Source: CAZSDU01 sp963662525
Lineage (GTDB): Bacteria; Bacteroidota; Bacteroidia; Bacteroidales; FEN-979
Assembly (NCBI GenBank): GCA_963662525.1
Contig: OY759717.1
Span: 2,728,001-2,792,000, forward strand
Direction: 5' to 3'
Length of the DNA: 64,000 nucleotides
In this document: positions 54,308 through 62,591 of the stretch, piece after piece
Position numbering within the stretch: position 1 is the first letter of the stretch
How the letters are laid out: each line of letters begins with the position of its first letter
Translations under genes and position numbers: made by a program
The notes under the pieces: model-generated
What the model saw: only the letters and a program-made list of their open reading frames with translations
Database searches by the model: none
What the model was told of the DNA's origin: nothing

Positions 54308-55786
54308 TTATTTTTTTATAACCTTTATATGATAGGTTAAATTTCCCTGGAGGAAGCTTATGATATATATGCCGGGGTTCAATCTTTCCAGCGAAATTTC
54401 TTTATTTATTTTACCTGAAAACACTTCACTGAGAACGATTTCTCCGAGTATTGAATGAACTTGCATCCGGGTTTCCTTACCTTCTTCCAGGGAAGAAATT
54501 TCGATATTGATTTTTCCCGAAGTCGGATTCGGGTATGCTTTAATGGCTTCACTCAGGGTTTGTTCGTTGTCAACTCCCAAAACATAAGCAGGGGAATAAC
54601 GGAATGCTTTGGCTACTGTTCCTCCGGCAGTATATGACCAGAGGAGGTTCTGGCTTTGATCAATTTCATAGATATACCCGGTTGAAGCGATACAGACTAA
54701 CATATTACCATTGGGAAATTGCTGGGAATTTGATTGGTCATTGGCATTTGAAAGGCAGATGTGGCGCCAGGTAACTGTTGACGGCTCATAGGGAGATCCG
54801 GGAGTATGCGAATAATTATATCCATCATTTGGAGGAGAAAGAATATCCACGGTAGAACGATTTCCGCTTAAGCCTCTGTTGTTAAAACCCACAAGGTAAC
54901 CGGCCATCGGACAATCTGAGGGAACCCAATGTGCATCATGAACTATGTTAAAAACCTGATTGGAGGCATTACCGGTATTATAAGCAGCAGGATTTCCCCA
55001 GCGATAAAGGATATCTCCTCCTTTACCTGAATTCCCTCCGGTATGTCCGGCAGCTTCAGCAGTGGTCGTGCTATGGTCGATCACATAGATTTCATTCAGG
55101 TTGTGGGTGCTGATTACAACCTGATCAAGGCTTGGGTTGTAATCAATACCGTTTGTATGCATCCAGTCTTTGGACTGTAGGTAATTAATATTTAGCAATT
55201 CGGGATGATCAGCAACGATACCGTAATTATTCTTTGAAGCATCATGATCCTGAACCAGGTGATCCCAGGCATGCCATTCCCAAACAATATTACCTCCATT
55301 GGTTCCCTGTGGTTCAACCTCTATGATTTTATCCGGCCACATGGTGATATTCTGAGCGCCTCCGGCCTGGGTGACATCAGAAGATGATTTGACTTCATAG
55401 CTGATCAATAATACATTTCCGTTTGGCATCGGGTGAATATCGTGATGAGTGCAATAAGTTGAGGATGAATAAACATATTGCCAGATAATTTCACCATTCC
55501 AGTCGATATCCTGAACCATCCCGCATAAGCCGGCACCCTGCAGCTGGTTCCCCTGGTTCTGCGCTCCTCTCATGATATGCCGGTTGGGGAGAAGGTAAAC
55601 AGAATAACCATTTTGCCTGTTGGTCGTCCATAAATGGTAAACAGCTTTATTCATATCGAGCAGATACACATTGTTGTTACCCATTTTTCCATACAATGTA
55701 TAGCCATCATAAGTTTGACCTGAGAGTTTAAATTGAACTGAAAAAGCAATTAGTGCGATCAGGATGAATAAAAAATTTTTCTTCAT
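54308..55786 (-). CDS. Arylsulfotransferase-like T9SS protein (copy 2)
   Basis: The ATG at 55784-55786 gives 492 residues. It is a tandem paralogue of copy 1 without the Ig-like insert. Shared blocks include GYTLYGKMGNNNVYLLDMN, CTHHDIHPMPNGNVLLISYE, IVWEWHAWDHLVQDHDASKN, KDWMHTNGIDYN and FNIVHDAHW, and the order is the same throughout the propeller. The C-terminus is a T9SS sorting domain (IKAYPNPTSGKINIEISS). Copies 1 and 2 are 25 bp apart, which points to local duplication followed by divergence. Confidence 0.72.
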   Translation of the reverse strand: MKKNFLFILIALIAFSVQFKLSGQTYDGYTLYGKMGNNNVYLLDMNKAVYHLWTTNRQNGYSVYLLPNRHIMRGAQNQGNQLQGAGLCGMVQDIDWNGEIIWQYVYSSSTYCTHHDIHPMPNGNVLLISYEVKSSSDVTQAGGAQNITMWPDKIIEVEPQGTNGGNIVWEWHAWDHLVQDHDASKNNYGIVADHPELLNINYLQSKDWMHTNGIDYNPSLDQVVISTHNLNEIYVIDHSTTTAEAAGHTGGNSGKGGDILYRWGNPAAYNTGNASNQVFNIVHDAHWVPSDCPMAGYLVGFNNRGLSGNRSTVDILSPPNDGYNYSHTPGSPYEPSTVTWRHICLSNANDQSNSQQFPNGNMLVCIASTGYIYEIDQSQNLLWSYTAGGTVAKAFRYSPAYVLGVDNEQTLSEAIKAYPNPTSGKINIEISSLEEGKETRMQVHSILGEIVLSEVFSGKINKEISLERLNPGIYIISFLQGNLTYHIKVIKK

Positions 55787-55941
55787 GGACAAATTGATTT
55801 TAAGGTTAGGAAAGATAAAAGTATATTCAGATTCAATTTTGGCTCCTGAAATTCGGTCAATGGTAATTATTTATCGGTTAAGAAGACCAATCCGGAATCA
55901 CTGATTGCAGTAGTGAATTGATGCTCAAGTTCACTTTCAGC

Positions 55942-56757
55942 TTATTTTTGAATAATTCGTATATATAAGGTATCGGCATTGATGCCCGTGAAAATTCCCA
56001 GACCGTTTTCGATGTTGGATGGTGGTTCTTCAAAGCTTTGTGAATTGCTGGCTTGACGCATGAAGAAAATGCTGTATTCCGGATTGATGTGGTAAAGAAT
56101 GATACGGTTTTTTCCAAAGTATTGGAACATCATCGGCTGAATGCTCAATTCACTGTTGGTGACGGGCTGTGAAGCGAAAATATCATTCGTGGGAACAGAA
56201 TCCTTGATAATTGGGACAAGGTTGGCCTCCAGACATTCAACAGTGACAAGGTAATAACTTTCATCCGTATTTGTCCAGGAAATCTCCACAGGATCTGGCT
56301 GTGAATTGGGAGGATCATCCGGATCAATCTGGTACATGGAAATCACTGAATCTGAAAGTGTCACATCTGTTGGCTTCAGTGGAATGACAGTTGTGGAACT
56401 GACCGGGAGGTCATGGTAAACTAGTTGCAGTGTATAAATGCTGTCGGGGAAAACGGGCAACACGGAAAGCGTATCAGTATAGATCCCTTCTCCGATTGGA
56501 ATCAGCTGGTATTTCTTGTTACCATAAACAACATATACTGCAAGATGATCAAACTCCGTGGATGTGGTATCGACCGTCCCTTCATAAGGTGTTTTTTGAG
56601 ATATTTTAACACTGATGTTTTTCCCCGGGGAAAGATAGGCTTCAATGACCGGTAAATCTTCGAAATTTACATCATCTGATTTCTGACAGGATGTAAATGA
56701 GAAAATGGTTAATATGGGGATCAGCAGGATGAATAAAATTTCGATATTTTTTCTCAT
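55942..56757 (-). CDS. DUF4249 lipoprotein (second copy in window)
   Basis: The ATG at 56755-56757 gives 271 residues with lipobox FTSC near residue 24. The body shares the DUF4249 layout with the protein at 16879-17697: VNFEDLPVIEAYLSPGKNIS, then a beta domain with DHLAVYVVYGNKKYQLIPIG. It follows its TonB receptor by 18 bp, the same gene order as in the FecIR-linked locus. Probably an accessory lipoprotein of that receptor; the ligand is unknown. The gap at 55787-55941 shows nothing else. Confidence 0.8.
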   Translation of the reverse strand: MRKNIEILFILLIPILTIFSFTSCQKSDDVNFEDLPVIEAYLSPGKNISVKISQKTPYEGTVDTTSTEFDHLAVYVVYGNKKYQLIPIGEGIYTDTLSVLPVFPDSIYTLQLVYHDLPVSSTTVIPLKPTDVTLSDSVISMYQIDPDDPPNSQPDPVEISWTNTDESYYLVTVECLEANLVPIIKDSVPTNDIFASQPVTNSELSIQPMMFQYFGKNRIILYHINPEYSIFFMRQASNSQSFEEPPSNIENGLGIFTGINADTLYIRIIQK

Positions 56758-56775
56758 TGGAATTGGTATCAAATC

Positions 56776-59508
56776 TTATCTGAGTTTTAATGTAAGTGTC
56801 AGGTTGGGTGTGAAACCCAGAAAAAGTTTATTGCTTTCGATGATATTATTGTCAATTATCTGGAACTCCTTGTACCATATATTCCGGCGATTGTATACAT
56901 TAAATATTGATAATCCGATATTACCCCATTCATTTTTTTTCTCTCGTGATCGCATATGGTAATTGACTGCGATATCCAGACGATGATAATCAGGTAGCCT
57001 GCTGCTATTTTTTGAGCCGAAATCGATGTATACTTTTTCAGTTCCATTCAGGAGTTGGATGGTATAGGCTCCATCGGGTGCGGTATATGGCCTGCCGGTT
57101 GCGAATAGCCAGGTAGCCGAAAAACTCCAGTTTCTGTAATCATATAATGCTACAATTTTAAACTCATTCCTTACATCCTGGGCAGCCGGGAAATAGTTTT
57201 CCCCATAAACGGCGATCTTGTTTTTAGCTTCACCCAGCGTATAGCTTACCCAGCCCGTAAGATTTCCGAATTTTTTCTGTACCAGGAACTCCACACCGGC
57301 GGCATAGCCGGTACCCGTGAAGAAATTCTCAGCATAGGTCGTTCCTTCCCTGGTAGGCATGAACCTTAGCGAATACTCTGTAACACCATCAATAGCTTTA
57401 TAATAACCCTCAATACTGGCAAGGAAGTTCCTGTTCTCATAACTCACGCCAGCAATGTAATGCCAGGCTGAACTGACGGGAATGTCGATTCCGTTTGACA
57501 GAATCCAGAAATCCCGGTTTCCGTTCAGGATATCTTCCCTTACCACCCGGTTGGCAAACTGAAAATACTTTCCTGTCTCGGCAACCAGCTTGAACCTGGC
57601 ACTCAGGTTGTATGAAACTGAAAAGCGGGGTTCGAAATATACTTTCCCTGTGGGGGAGAAATAGTTCATGCGAAGTCCAGGAGTCAGGGTTAGATTATCT
57701 TTAAATAATTTGATTTTATCCTGGAAATACCCTCCGGCGATAATGCCATTCTCGTTTTTATTCAGCACAATACTGGTGTCGTTTTCGCCGTAATTATAAG
57801 CGATGATATCATCGGTGAGGAATATACCGAAACCAAGTTGATTATGGCTGTTGAGACCAAGGGAATAGTCGCTTTTCAGGCTCAGATCAATCAGGTTGTT
57901 GTTTTCAAGAACTCCGGAACTAAAACTTCCAGGTCCACCTTCCCCTCCTGAATGGGTACCGCTGCTTGTCCGGTCACGGTGACTGTAGTAGTTGGAATAA
58001 CTAATTAATGTCGATCCCCAAAGCCTTGGTGTCCAGTTCCTGGTCCATCTCAGACCTGTTCCAAGGTTTCCATAGCTTGTCAGATCTGAATTTTCCATAT
58101 TAAAATTGAATCCACTGCTGCTGCCTGATGAATTTTCCATCTTCACTCCATTATCTATCTTATCGGTGCCATTGTAGAAGCTCAGCGAAATAATATCTTT
58201 TGGACTTGGATGGTAAGTCAATTTTGCATTCAGGTCGTAGAAGTAAGAAGTTACAGTCGAGGTCATGGAAGGTCCGCCACCAGGAGGTTCAGGACCTCCG
58301 TGCATGGTAACCTGCCTGACCTCACTCACCGTATTGAATTGTTTAAAAATTTTATCATAGAGCAATCCCTGGTAGGAACGCCTGAATGCAAACAAAGAAG
58401 TAAATCGTTTCCCGATCGGGACTTCAGCATAAATGTTAAAGCTTAACAGGCTGATTTCTCCGCCAATGTTGAATCCCTTGGAGTTTCCATCTTTACCGGT
58501 AATTTCTGTGACACTTGATAAGCGGCCGCCGAATTTTGACTCAAATCCGCCTTTTGATAATTGCACATCCTTAATGGCATTAGAATTGAATGCAGAATAA
58601 AAGCCATAAAGATGATCAACCTGATAAACAGTAAAACCATCATAAAGCAGAAGGTTCTGATCGGGAGTGCCTCCCCTGACATATAAATTCGATGATGATT
58701 CATTGGCTGCCGAAACACCCGGTAGGAGCTGGAAGGAGCGAATAATATCCTGCTCGCCTATGTTGGGGAGGGCCGATAGTTTTTGGGGAGTCAGCTTCAA
58801 GGTGCTGATTTTATCGTTGGTATGCATCAACTGATCCTGATCACCTTTTATCACTACTTCTTTCAGTACCTGTGCGCTGGATTCCATTTCAATGAGCAGG
58901 TTGGTCACAGGCAAATCAGGAGTCAGAAAAATAGTGGCTGTATTATATCCGATATAGCTGAACAAAAGGGTGGAGGTATCACTGGGTACATTAAGCAGTG
59001 TGAAGTAGCCGTCGGCATTGGTGAAAGTTCCGGTCGTGCTGCCTCTGACACCCACATTGGCAAATGGCAGTGATTCTCCTGTCTGTTTATCCTTTACCAG
59101 ACCGCTCAGGGTAAACTGTCGTTTCTTAGCCGGGCCATTGAATGTTTTTATCTTCTTGGTTTCCTGAGGCTTGGAAGTAAGTTGCTCATATTTATTCTCG
59201 ATATGGATCACCGAATCAGCAGTCTGGTACCATTTCAACTTATGTTCTCCGCATTGTTGCGAAAGAAACTGGGTGAATGGTTTTTCTATCGGCCTTTCAT
59301 TGACTTCAAACTGGCTTAGTAATTCTCGGTCAAATGCAAATCTCAGATTATTGGTAACCGAAATATCATCCAGCACCTTGTCGAGGGTGGTGATATATAG
59401 CTTATCCACAAAAATTTTACTCAGATCTTGGGTACTGCCTGTCTGAACCAAAATAAACAGGAATAGCAGGCTTGTTGGGAATGTCCTTTGAAAAAGTCGC
59501 AGTGGCAT
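56776..59508 (-). CDS. TonB-dependent receptor with STN domain (second copy)
   Basis: A 910-residue outer-membrane transporter (signal peptide ends GSTQ). Domains: STN (about 28-108, KLYITTLDKVLDDISVTNNL), carboxypeptidase-regulatory (FTLSGLVKDKQTGESLPFAN), plug (VRGGTPDQNLLLYDGFTVYQ, then ESKFGGRLSSVTEITGKDG), and a barrel ending LTLTLKLR. The plug motif is shared with the receptor at 14207-16879. No FecR is adjacent; instead an ECF sigma factor, a small anti-sigma-like protein and two Spy-like proteins lie upstream, so the partner of the STN domain is unclear. Confidence 0.9.
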   Translation of the reverse strand: MPLRLFQRTFPTSLLFLFILVQTGSTQDLSKIFVDKLYITTLDKVLDDISVTNNLRFAFDRELLSQFEVNERPIEKPFTQFLSQQCGEHKLKWYQTADSVIHIENKYEQLTSKPQETKKIKTFNGPAKKRQFTLSGLVKDKQTGESLPFANVGVRGSTTGTFTNADGYFTLLNVPSDTSTLLFSYIGYNTATIFLTPDLPVTNLLIEMESSAQVLKEVVIKGDQDQLMHTNDKISTLKLTPQKLSALPNIGEQDIIRSFQLLPGVSAANESSSNLYVRGGTPDQNLLLYDGFTVYQVDHLYGFYSAFNSNAIKDVQLSKGGFESKFGGRLSSVTEITGKDGNSKGFNIGGEISLLSFNIYAEVPIGKRFTSLFAFRRSYQGLLYDKIFKQFNTVSEVRQVTMHGGPEPPGGGPSMTSTVTSYFYDLNAKLTYHPSPKDIISLSFYNGTDKIDNGVKMENSSGSSSGFNFNMENSDLTSYGNLGTGLRWTRNWTPRLWGSTLISYSNYYSHRDRTSSGTHSGGEGGPGSFSSGVLENNNLIDLSLKSDYSLGLNSHNQLGFGIFLTDDIIAYNYGENDTSIVLNKNENGIIAGGYFQDKIKLFKDNLTLTPGLRMNYFSPTGKVYFEPRFSVSYNLSARFKLVAETGKYFQFANRVVREDILNGNRDFWILSNGIDIPVSSAWHYIAGVSYENRNFLASIEGYYKAIDGVTEYSLRFMPTREGTTYAENFFTGTGYAAGVEFLVQKKFGNLTGWVSYTLGEAKNKIAVYGENYFPAAQDVRNEFKIVALYDYRNWSFSATWLFATGRPYTAPDGAYTIQLLNGTEKVYIDFGSKNSSRLPDYHRLDIAVNYHMRSREKKNEWGNIGLSIFNVYNRRNIWYKEFQIIDNNIIESNKLFLGFTPNLTLTLKLR

Positions 59509-59533
59509 CAGTGTTTGCTTGAATGAAACAAAT

Positions 59534-59565
59534 CTGAGATCTGTGTATCGTGCAACAGATCTCAG
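59534..59565. other. Hairpin between Spy-like gene and TonB receptor
   Basis: Perfect 11-bp arms CTGAGATCTGT (59534-59544) and ACAGATCTCAG (59555-59565) with a 10-nt loop, 26 bp before the receptor start. On the minus strand it is followed by ATTTGTTT, a weak T-run, so it may be a terminator or attenuator, or a protein-binding palindrome. Confidence 0.5.
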
Positions 59566-59626
59566 AAAGTGTAAAACTAAATAAGCAAAACTGAATAATT
59601 CCTGTCAATAGGTAAACAGGCTGATT

Positions 59627-60181
59627 TTACCGGTGTTCATTAGAAAAGTCCAGCTTCCTTTTTCCTAAAAATGGTTTTGGTCTGGAGTCGAAAATGATTT
59701 TCTGTTCCGGTGTCAGCAAGCTACGCAGTTCCTGGTCATGACTGATCTGCAGTTTTAATTTAGAGGACTTTATCTTTCCGATCTCATCGGCAATTTTCTC
59801 TGTCTCTTTCAGGTCAAACGGATTAGCGACAAGAAGGCTGGCCAGCCGGGCATTCTTTTCCATGAGCTGATGCCTTAATGGAGTCATTTTCTCCAGATGT
59901 GCCAGATCGACTTTTTTTATGTTTTGACGCTGATCTTCTGAAAGGTCAGGGATATTAAGCCCCCGGGACATCATCAGGCCAAACTGATCAGGTGGTTGTG
60001 GAGGTTCCGGTGGTGCGGGTGGTGGGGGCGGAGGCGGAAGTTCCATCTGCTGTTCGTTCAGTCCCGCTGGTTTGGCTGCATTGGGAGCCTTCTGTTGCCT
60101 TTGGGCAAAAATCCCAGTGGTCATCATAACAAGAATGATCGTCAGCAGGACAAGTTTAAGATTTTCAGATGTTGTTTTCAT
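59627..60181 (-). CDS. Spy/CpxP-like periplasmic protein with oligoproline segment
   Basis: A 184-residue exported protein with a signal peptide ending GIFAQ. An oligoproline segment at about 48-64 (ELPPPPPPPAPPEPPQPP) precedes a helical domain with the LTxxQ-type features of the Spy/CpxP family: IPDLSEDQRQNIKKVDLAHL and LRSLLTPEQKIIFDSRP. Such proteins act as periplasmic chaperones or metal sensors in envelope stress. It lies 64 bp after a second Spy-like gene and downstream of an ECF sigma gene. Confidence 0.78.
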   Translation of the reverse strand: MKTTSENLKLVLLTIILVMMTTGIFAQRQQKAPNAAKPAGLNEQQMELPPPPPPPAPPEPPQPPDQFGLMMSRGLNIPDLSEDQRQNIKKVDLAHLEKMTPLRHQLMEKNARLASLLVANPFDLKETEKIADEIGKIKSSKLKLQISHDQELRSLLTPEQKIIFDSRPKPFLGKRKLDFSNEHR

Positions 60182-60245
60182 GGTTTTGGATGTTTACTGG
60201 TTATTACCTTCATTTCTTATGAGGTATTTCCTCATTTTCTTTATG

Positions 60246-60764
60246 TTATTTATGATTTGGCGGCGGTGGTGGCGGTGGAGCCAGAGATGGAGGAGGAGGT
60301 GGTGGTGGTGGTGGTGGAGAGGGCAGCATGATCCTGAGAGCATCAAAAAAGATGGTGTCAAACTTCATGCGCTGTGATTCGTAGAGGATCCTTCTCAATT
60401 GGGAAAAATAACTGAACGTCATCATCTCCATTTCCATTCTGATGGCAGCAATGGAATCGGCCAACTGAATGGCTGAGGAGGTATCAGCCCGGGTATGCAG
60501 AACGAGATTAAAAAATTTTTTATGCAGTGCATGGTCCCGTTGTTGCAGTTGGTGCATTTTTGTACGGAATAAAAAGCGTTCTTGCCCGAATATCGCTCTC
60601 TGGCTGGCATCCAGCCCCAGTTTTTTAACCAGAAACCGGGTAGGATCAGGCTGGTTTTCGGGTGAAGTCTGCCCTGGTCTGTTTACCCACATGAAAGTCA
60701 GGGTTCCGATATTTATTATAATCAGAATTATAATGATGCTGATCAGGAGGACTTTGTTTTTCAT
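60246..60764 (-). CDS. Membrane-anchored Spy/CpxP-like protein with polyproline tail
   Basis: A 172-residue protein. An uncleaved-looking N-terminal helix (VLLISIIIILIIINIGTLTF) anchors it, and a helical periplasmic domain follows (about 40-145) with KKLGLDASQRAIFGQERFLF and many Arg/Met/His residues. The C-terminus is a proline tail (SPPPPPPPPPP then LAPPPPPPPNHK) encoded by a G/T-rich tract at 60258-60330. Heavy-metal-sensor or CpxP-type function is suggested by the fold and by the neighbouring sigma factor. The start overlaps the anti-sigma-like gene by 4 bp. Confidence 0.72.
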   Translation of the reverse strand: MKNKVLLISIIIILIIINIGTLTFMWVNRPGQTSPENQPDPTRFLVKKLGLDASQRAIFGQERFLFRTKMHQLQQRDHALHKKFFNLVLHTRADTSSAIQLADSIAAIRMEMEMMTFSYFSQLRRILYESQRMKFDTIFFDALRIMLPSPPPPPPPPPPSLAPPPPPPPNHK

Positions 60765-61060
60765 GGCTCGGGGTTCATCGTTTTGATGTAAGAAAAATAC
60801 TCATTAACCAGCGGGTTTTTGTCTGAAGCGCTCCTGGCTGAATGGGTGTAATAAATGAGGGAAAGGATGTTAAGGGTGATAAGCAGGACCAGGCCTGCTG
60901 CAATGCGGAGAATCATTCTGCTTCCAGGTAGAACCGTTTTCCCGGCGGAGGTTGAAATCTTCGCTGAAATCTGGTCGAAAAGCAAGGGGTCGCTTTCTGC
61001 AGGGGTCAGTCCATCAAGACTTCCCATTGTTTCGCTGATCCATTGTTCTTTTGTTTGCAT
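60761..61060 (-). CDS. Small single-pass membrane protein, probable anti-sigma factor
   Basis: A 99-residue protein with a cytoplasmic N-terminal half (MQTKEQWISETMGSLDGLTP, DPLLFDQISAKIS), one membrane helix at about 50-70 (RIAAGLVLLITLNILSLIYY) and a short external tail. It lies 36 bp after the ECF sigma gene and overlaps the Spy-like gene by 4 bp. Position and topology suggest an anti-sigma factor, but no zinc-binding motif is present and the call rests on context. Confidence 0.6.
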   Translation of the reverse strand: MQTKEQWISETMGSLDGLTPAESDPLLFDQISAKISTSAGKTVLPGSRMILRIAAGLVLLITLNILSLIYYTHSARSASDKNPLVNEYFSYIKTMNPEP

Positions 61061-61096
61061 ATCTGTTAGATGTTTATTTCCAGGAAAAACCTGTGC

Positions 61097-61675
61097 TTAA
61101 CGTTCATTTTTTTCATAATAATCGGAAAGTATTTGCTGAAGATTCTGTTTTGCCCGGAACATCAGGGATTCAACTGAGGAAACAGAAAGCATCATGATGT
61201 CTGCAATTTCCGCATAACTTATCGATTCAACTTTATGAAGGGTAAAAGCGGTTTTCTGATTGGCAGGTAATTTGCTGATTGCTTCAAAAAGAATTGCAGC
61301 TCTTTCCTTGTTTTCCAATTTTATACCGGGGTGATGGAAAGGAGAAGAAGTGGCTACCTTAAACAGATGTTCTTTCCCGAAGAGGCTGAGGATAATTCCT
61401 GAACGCTTTTTCCGCTGGCTGCTGCGAATATGTTCCAGCGATTTTTGAACGGCAATGCGGTAGATCCAGGTTGATAATTTTGATGATCCCTTGAAATTTT
61501 TAATGGATTGAAAGATTTCAACAAAAACATCCTGGGTGATATCCTGTGCATCCTCCTGATTCTGTAATAGTCCCAATACGGTATTGAATACCTTGTTTCT
61601 GAAACTGTCGACCAATTCCCTGTAGGCCAGCGGATCTCCGTTTTTCAGCTGGCTTATGCGATGCTCTTCTGTCAA
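61097..61675 (-). CDS. ECF RNA polymerase sigma factor
   Basis: A 192-residue sigma factor. Region 2 is YRELVDSFRNKVFNTVLGLL to DAQDITQDVFVEIFQSIKNF, with the core-binding helix and DAQDITQDVF signature. Region 4 is ISKLPANQKTAFTLHKVESI with the helix-turn-helix YAEIADIMMLSVSSVESLMF. It differs in sequence from the FecI-type factor at 12605-13144. It heads a minus-strand run with the anti-sigma-like protein and two Spy-like proteins, typical of envelope-stress autoregulation. Confidence 0.92.
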   Translation of the reverse strand: MTEEHRISQLKNGDPLAYRELVDSFRNKVFNTVLGLLQNQEDAQDITQDVFVEIFQSIKNFKGSSKLSTWIYRIAVQKSLEHIRSSQRKKRSGIILSLFGKEHLFKVATSSPFHHPGIKLENKERAAILFEAISKLPANQKTAFTLHKVESISYAEIADIMMLSVSSVESLMFRAKQNLQQILSDYYEKNER

Positions 61676-61735
61676 AAGAATATCATTTTAGTATTAGATG
61701 CTTTCGATCACAACAACCTGCGGTAGCCCTGAAAA

Positions 61736-62470
61736 TTATTTCATTTGCTTACGTGCGCGGAGGATATGCCTTTTTCCTGGTGGGCCCGACAGCTTCTCAA
61801 CGGTGAAACCGGCTGCTTTCAATGCTCTTACTACAAGGCCTTTGACGGAATAGGTAACCAGAATCCCTCCGGGAACAATACCATGGAATAATCTGTTGAA
61901 AATCTGTTCAGTCCATAACCATGGTTGCACCCCAGGTCCAAAAGCATCGAAATAGATCAGGTTGAACTGCTCAGCAGCCGGATGGAAGCTTTCCAGGACC
62001 TCATGAATTTTATGCAGGGTAAATAAAGGCGATATTGCAACATTTTTATTCCACTCAGCCTGATGGAGCTTTTCAAAAAGCAAGGATTTATCCGAAGAGC
62101 CTGTCATATCCGGATAATTCATCTTCCTCCAGATATTTTCTTCCAGAGGGTATGCTTCAATGGAAGTGTAATGTATATTTATTCCGGTTTTTTCTGACTC
62201 CATCAGTGTCAGCAATGCATTCAGCCCGGTGCCGAATCCGATTTCAAGGATATTCAGAGTAGGATTATCAGATGACGCATGACAGCGGTCAGTTGAGTTT
62301 GTAATCGTCAATCGTAAATCGTCAATCATCAATCGAAGACCGGCTCCGATAAAGATATGCTGAGATTCCTGAACAGCGCCAAAAGTAGAATGATAGTGTT
62401 CGTTCAGTTCCGGAACGAACAAGGTATCCGAACCATCACCGGTTTTTATCAGTACCAGGTTCTCAGACAT
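61736..62470 (-). CDS. mnmD: tRNA mnm5s2U34 methyltransferase MnmD
   Basis: SAM-dependent methylase that completes 5-methylaminomethyl-2-thiouridine at the tRNA wobble position; here a stand-alone MnmD without the MnmC oxidase domain. ILEIGFGTGLNALLTL (about 74-89) is the SAM loop, and FNLIYFDAFGPGVQPWLW and GGILVTYSVKGLVVRAL are family motifs. Between GAGL and the SAM loop there are about 26 extra residues; 46-56 (LMIDDLRLTI) are coded by a 7-bp microsatellite and the rest is of low complexity. This looks like an in-frame insertion. Confidence 0.9.
   Translation of the reverse strand: MSENLVLIKTGDGSDTLFVPELNEHYHSTFGAVQESQHIFIGAGLRLMIDDLRLTITNSTDRCHASSDNPTLNILEIGFGTGLNALLTLMESEKTGINIHYTSIEAYPLEENIWRKMNYPDMTGSSDKSLLFEKLHQAEWNKNVAISPLFTLHKIHEVLESFHPAAEQFNLIYFDAFGPGVQPWLWTEQIFNRLFHGIVPGGILVTYSVKGLVVRALKAAGFTVEKLSGPPGKRHILRARKQMK
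62303..62336. repeat. Heptamer microsatellite inside mnmD
   Basis: Units AATCGTC, AATCGTA, AATCGTC, AATCATC and partial AATCGA follow one another in frame within the coding sequence. Confidence 0.85.
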
Positions 62471-62489
62471 TGAATATCATTAATTACAT

Positions 62490-62588
62490 TACCCAGTTAC
62501 CCAGCTACCCAGTTACCCAGTTACCTTGTCACTTTGTCACTTTGTCACTTTGTCACTTTGTTACTTTGTTACTTTATTACTTTGTCAC
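62490..62588. repeat. Octamer tandem repeats filling the mnmD-E1 gap
   Basis: Four units of TACCCAG(T/C) run into about eight units of CACTTTGT and its variants (TACTTTGT, TACTTTAT). The tract occupies nearly the whole 121-bp gap between mnmD and the E1 gene. CACTTTGT is the reverse complement of ACAAAGTG, related to the repeat at 5498-5530. Confidence 0.9.
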
Positions 62589-62591
62589 CTT

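Noticed and set aside
60258..60330. Plus-strand G-rich tract as a possible G-quadruplex or plus-strand gene
   Set aside because: It is explained by proline codons of the Spy-like protein on the minus strand; a G-quadruplex cannot be judged from the tract alone.
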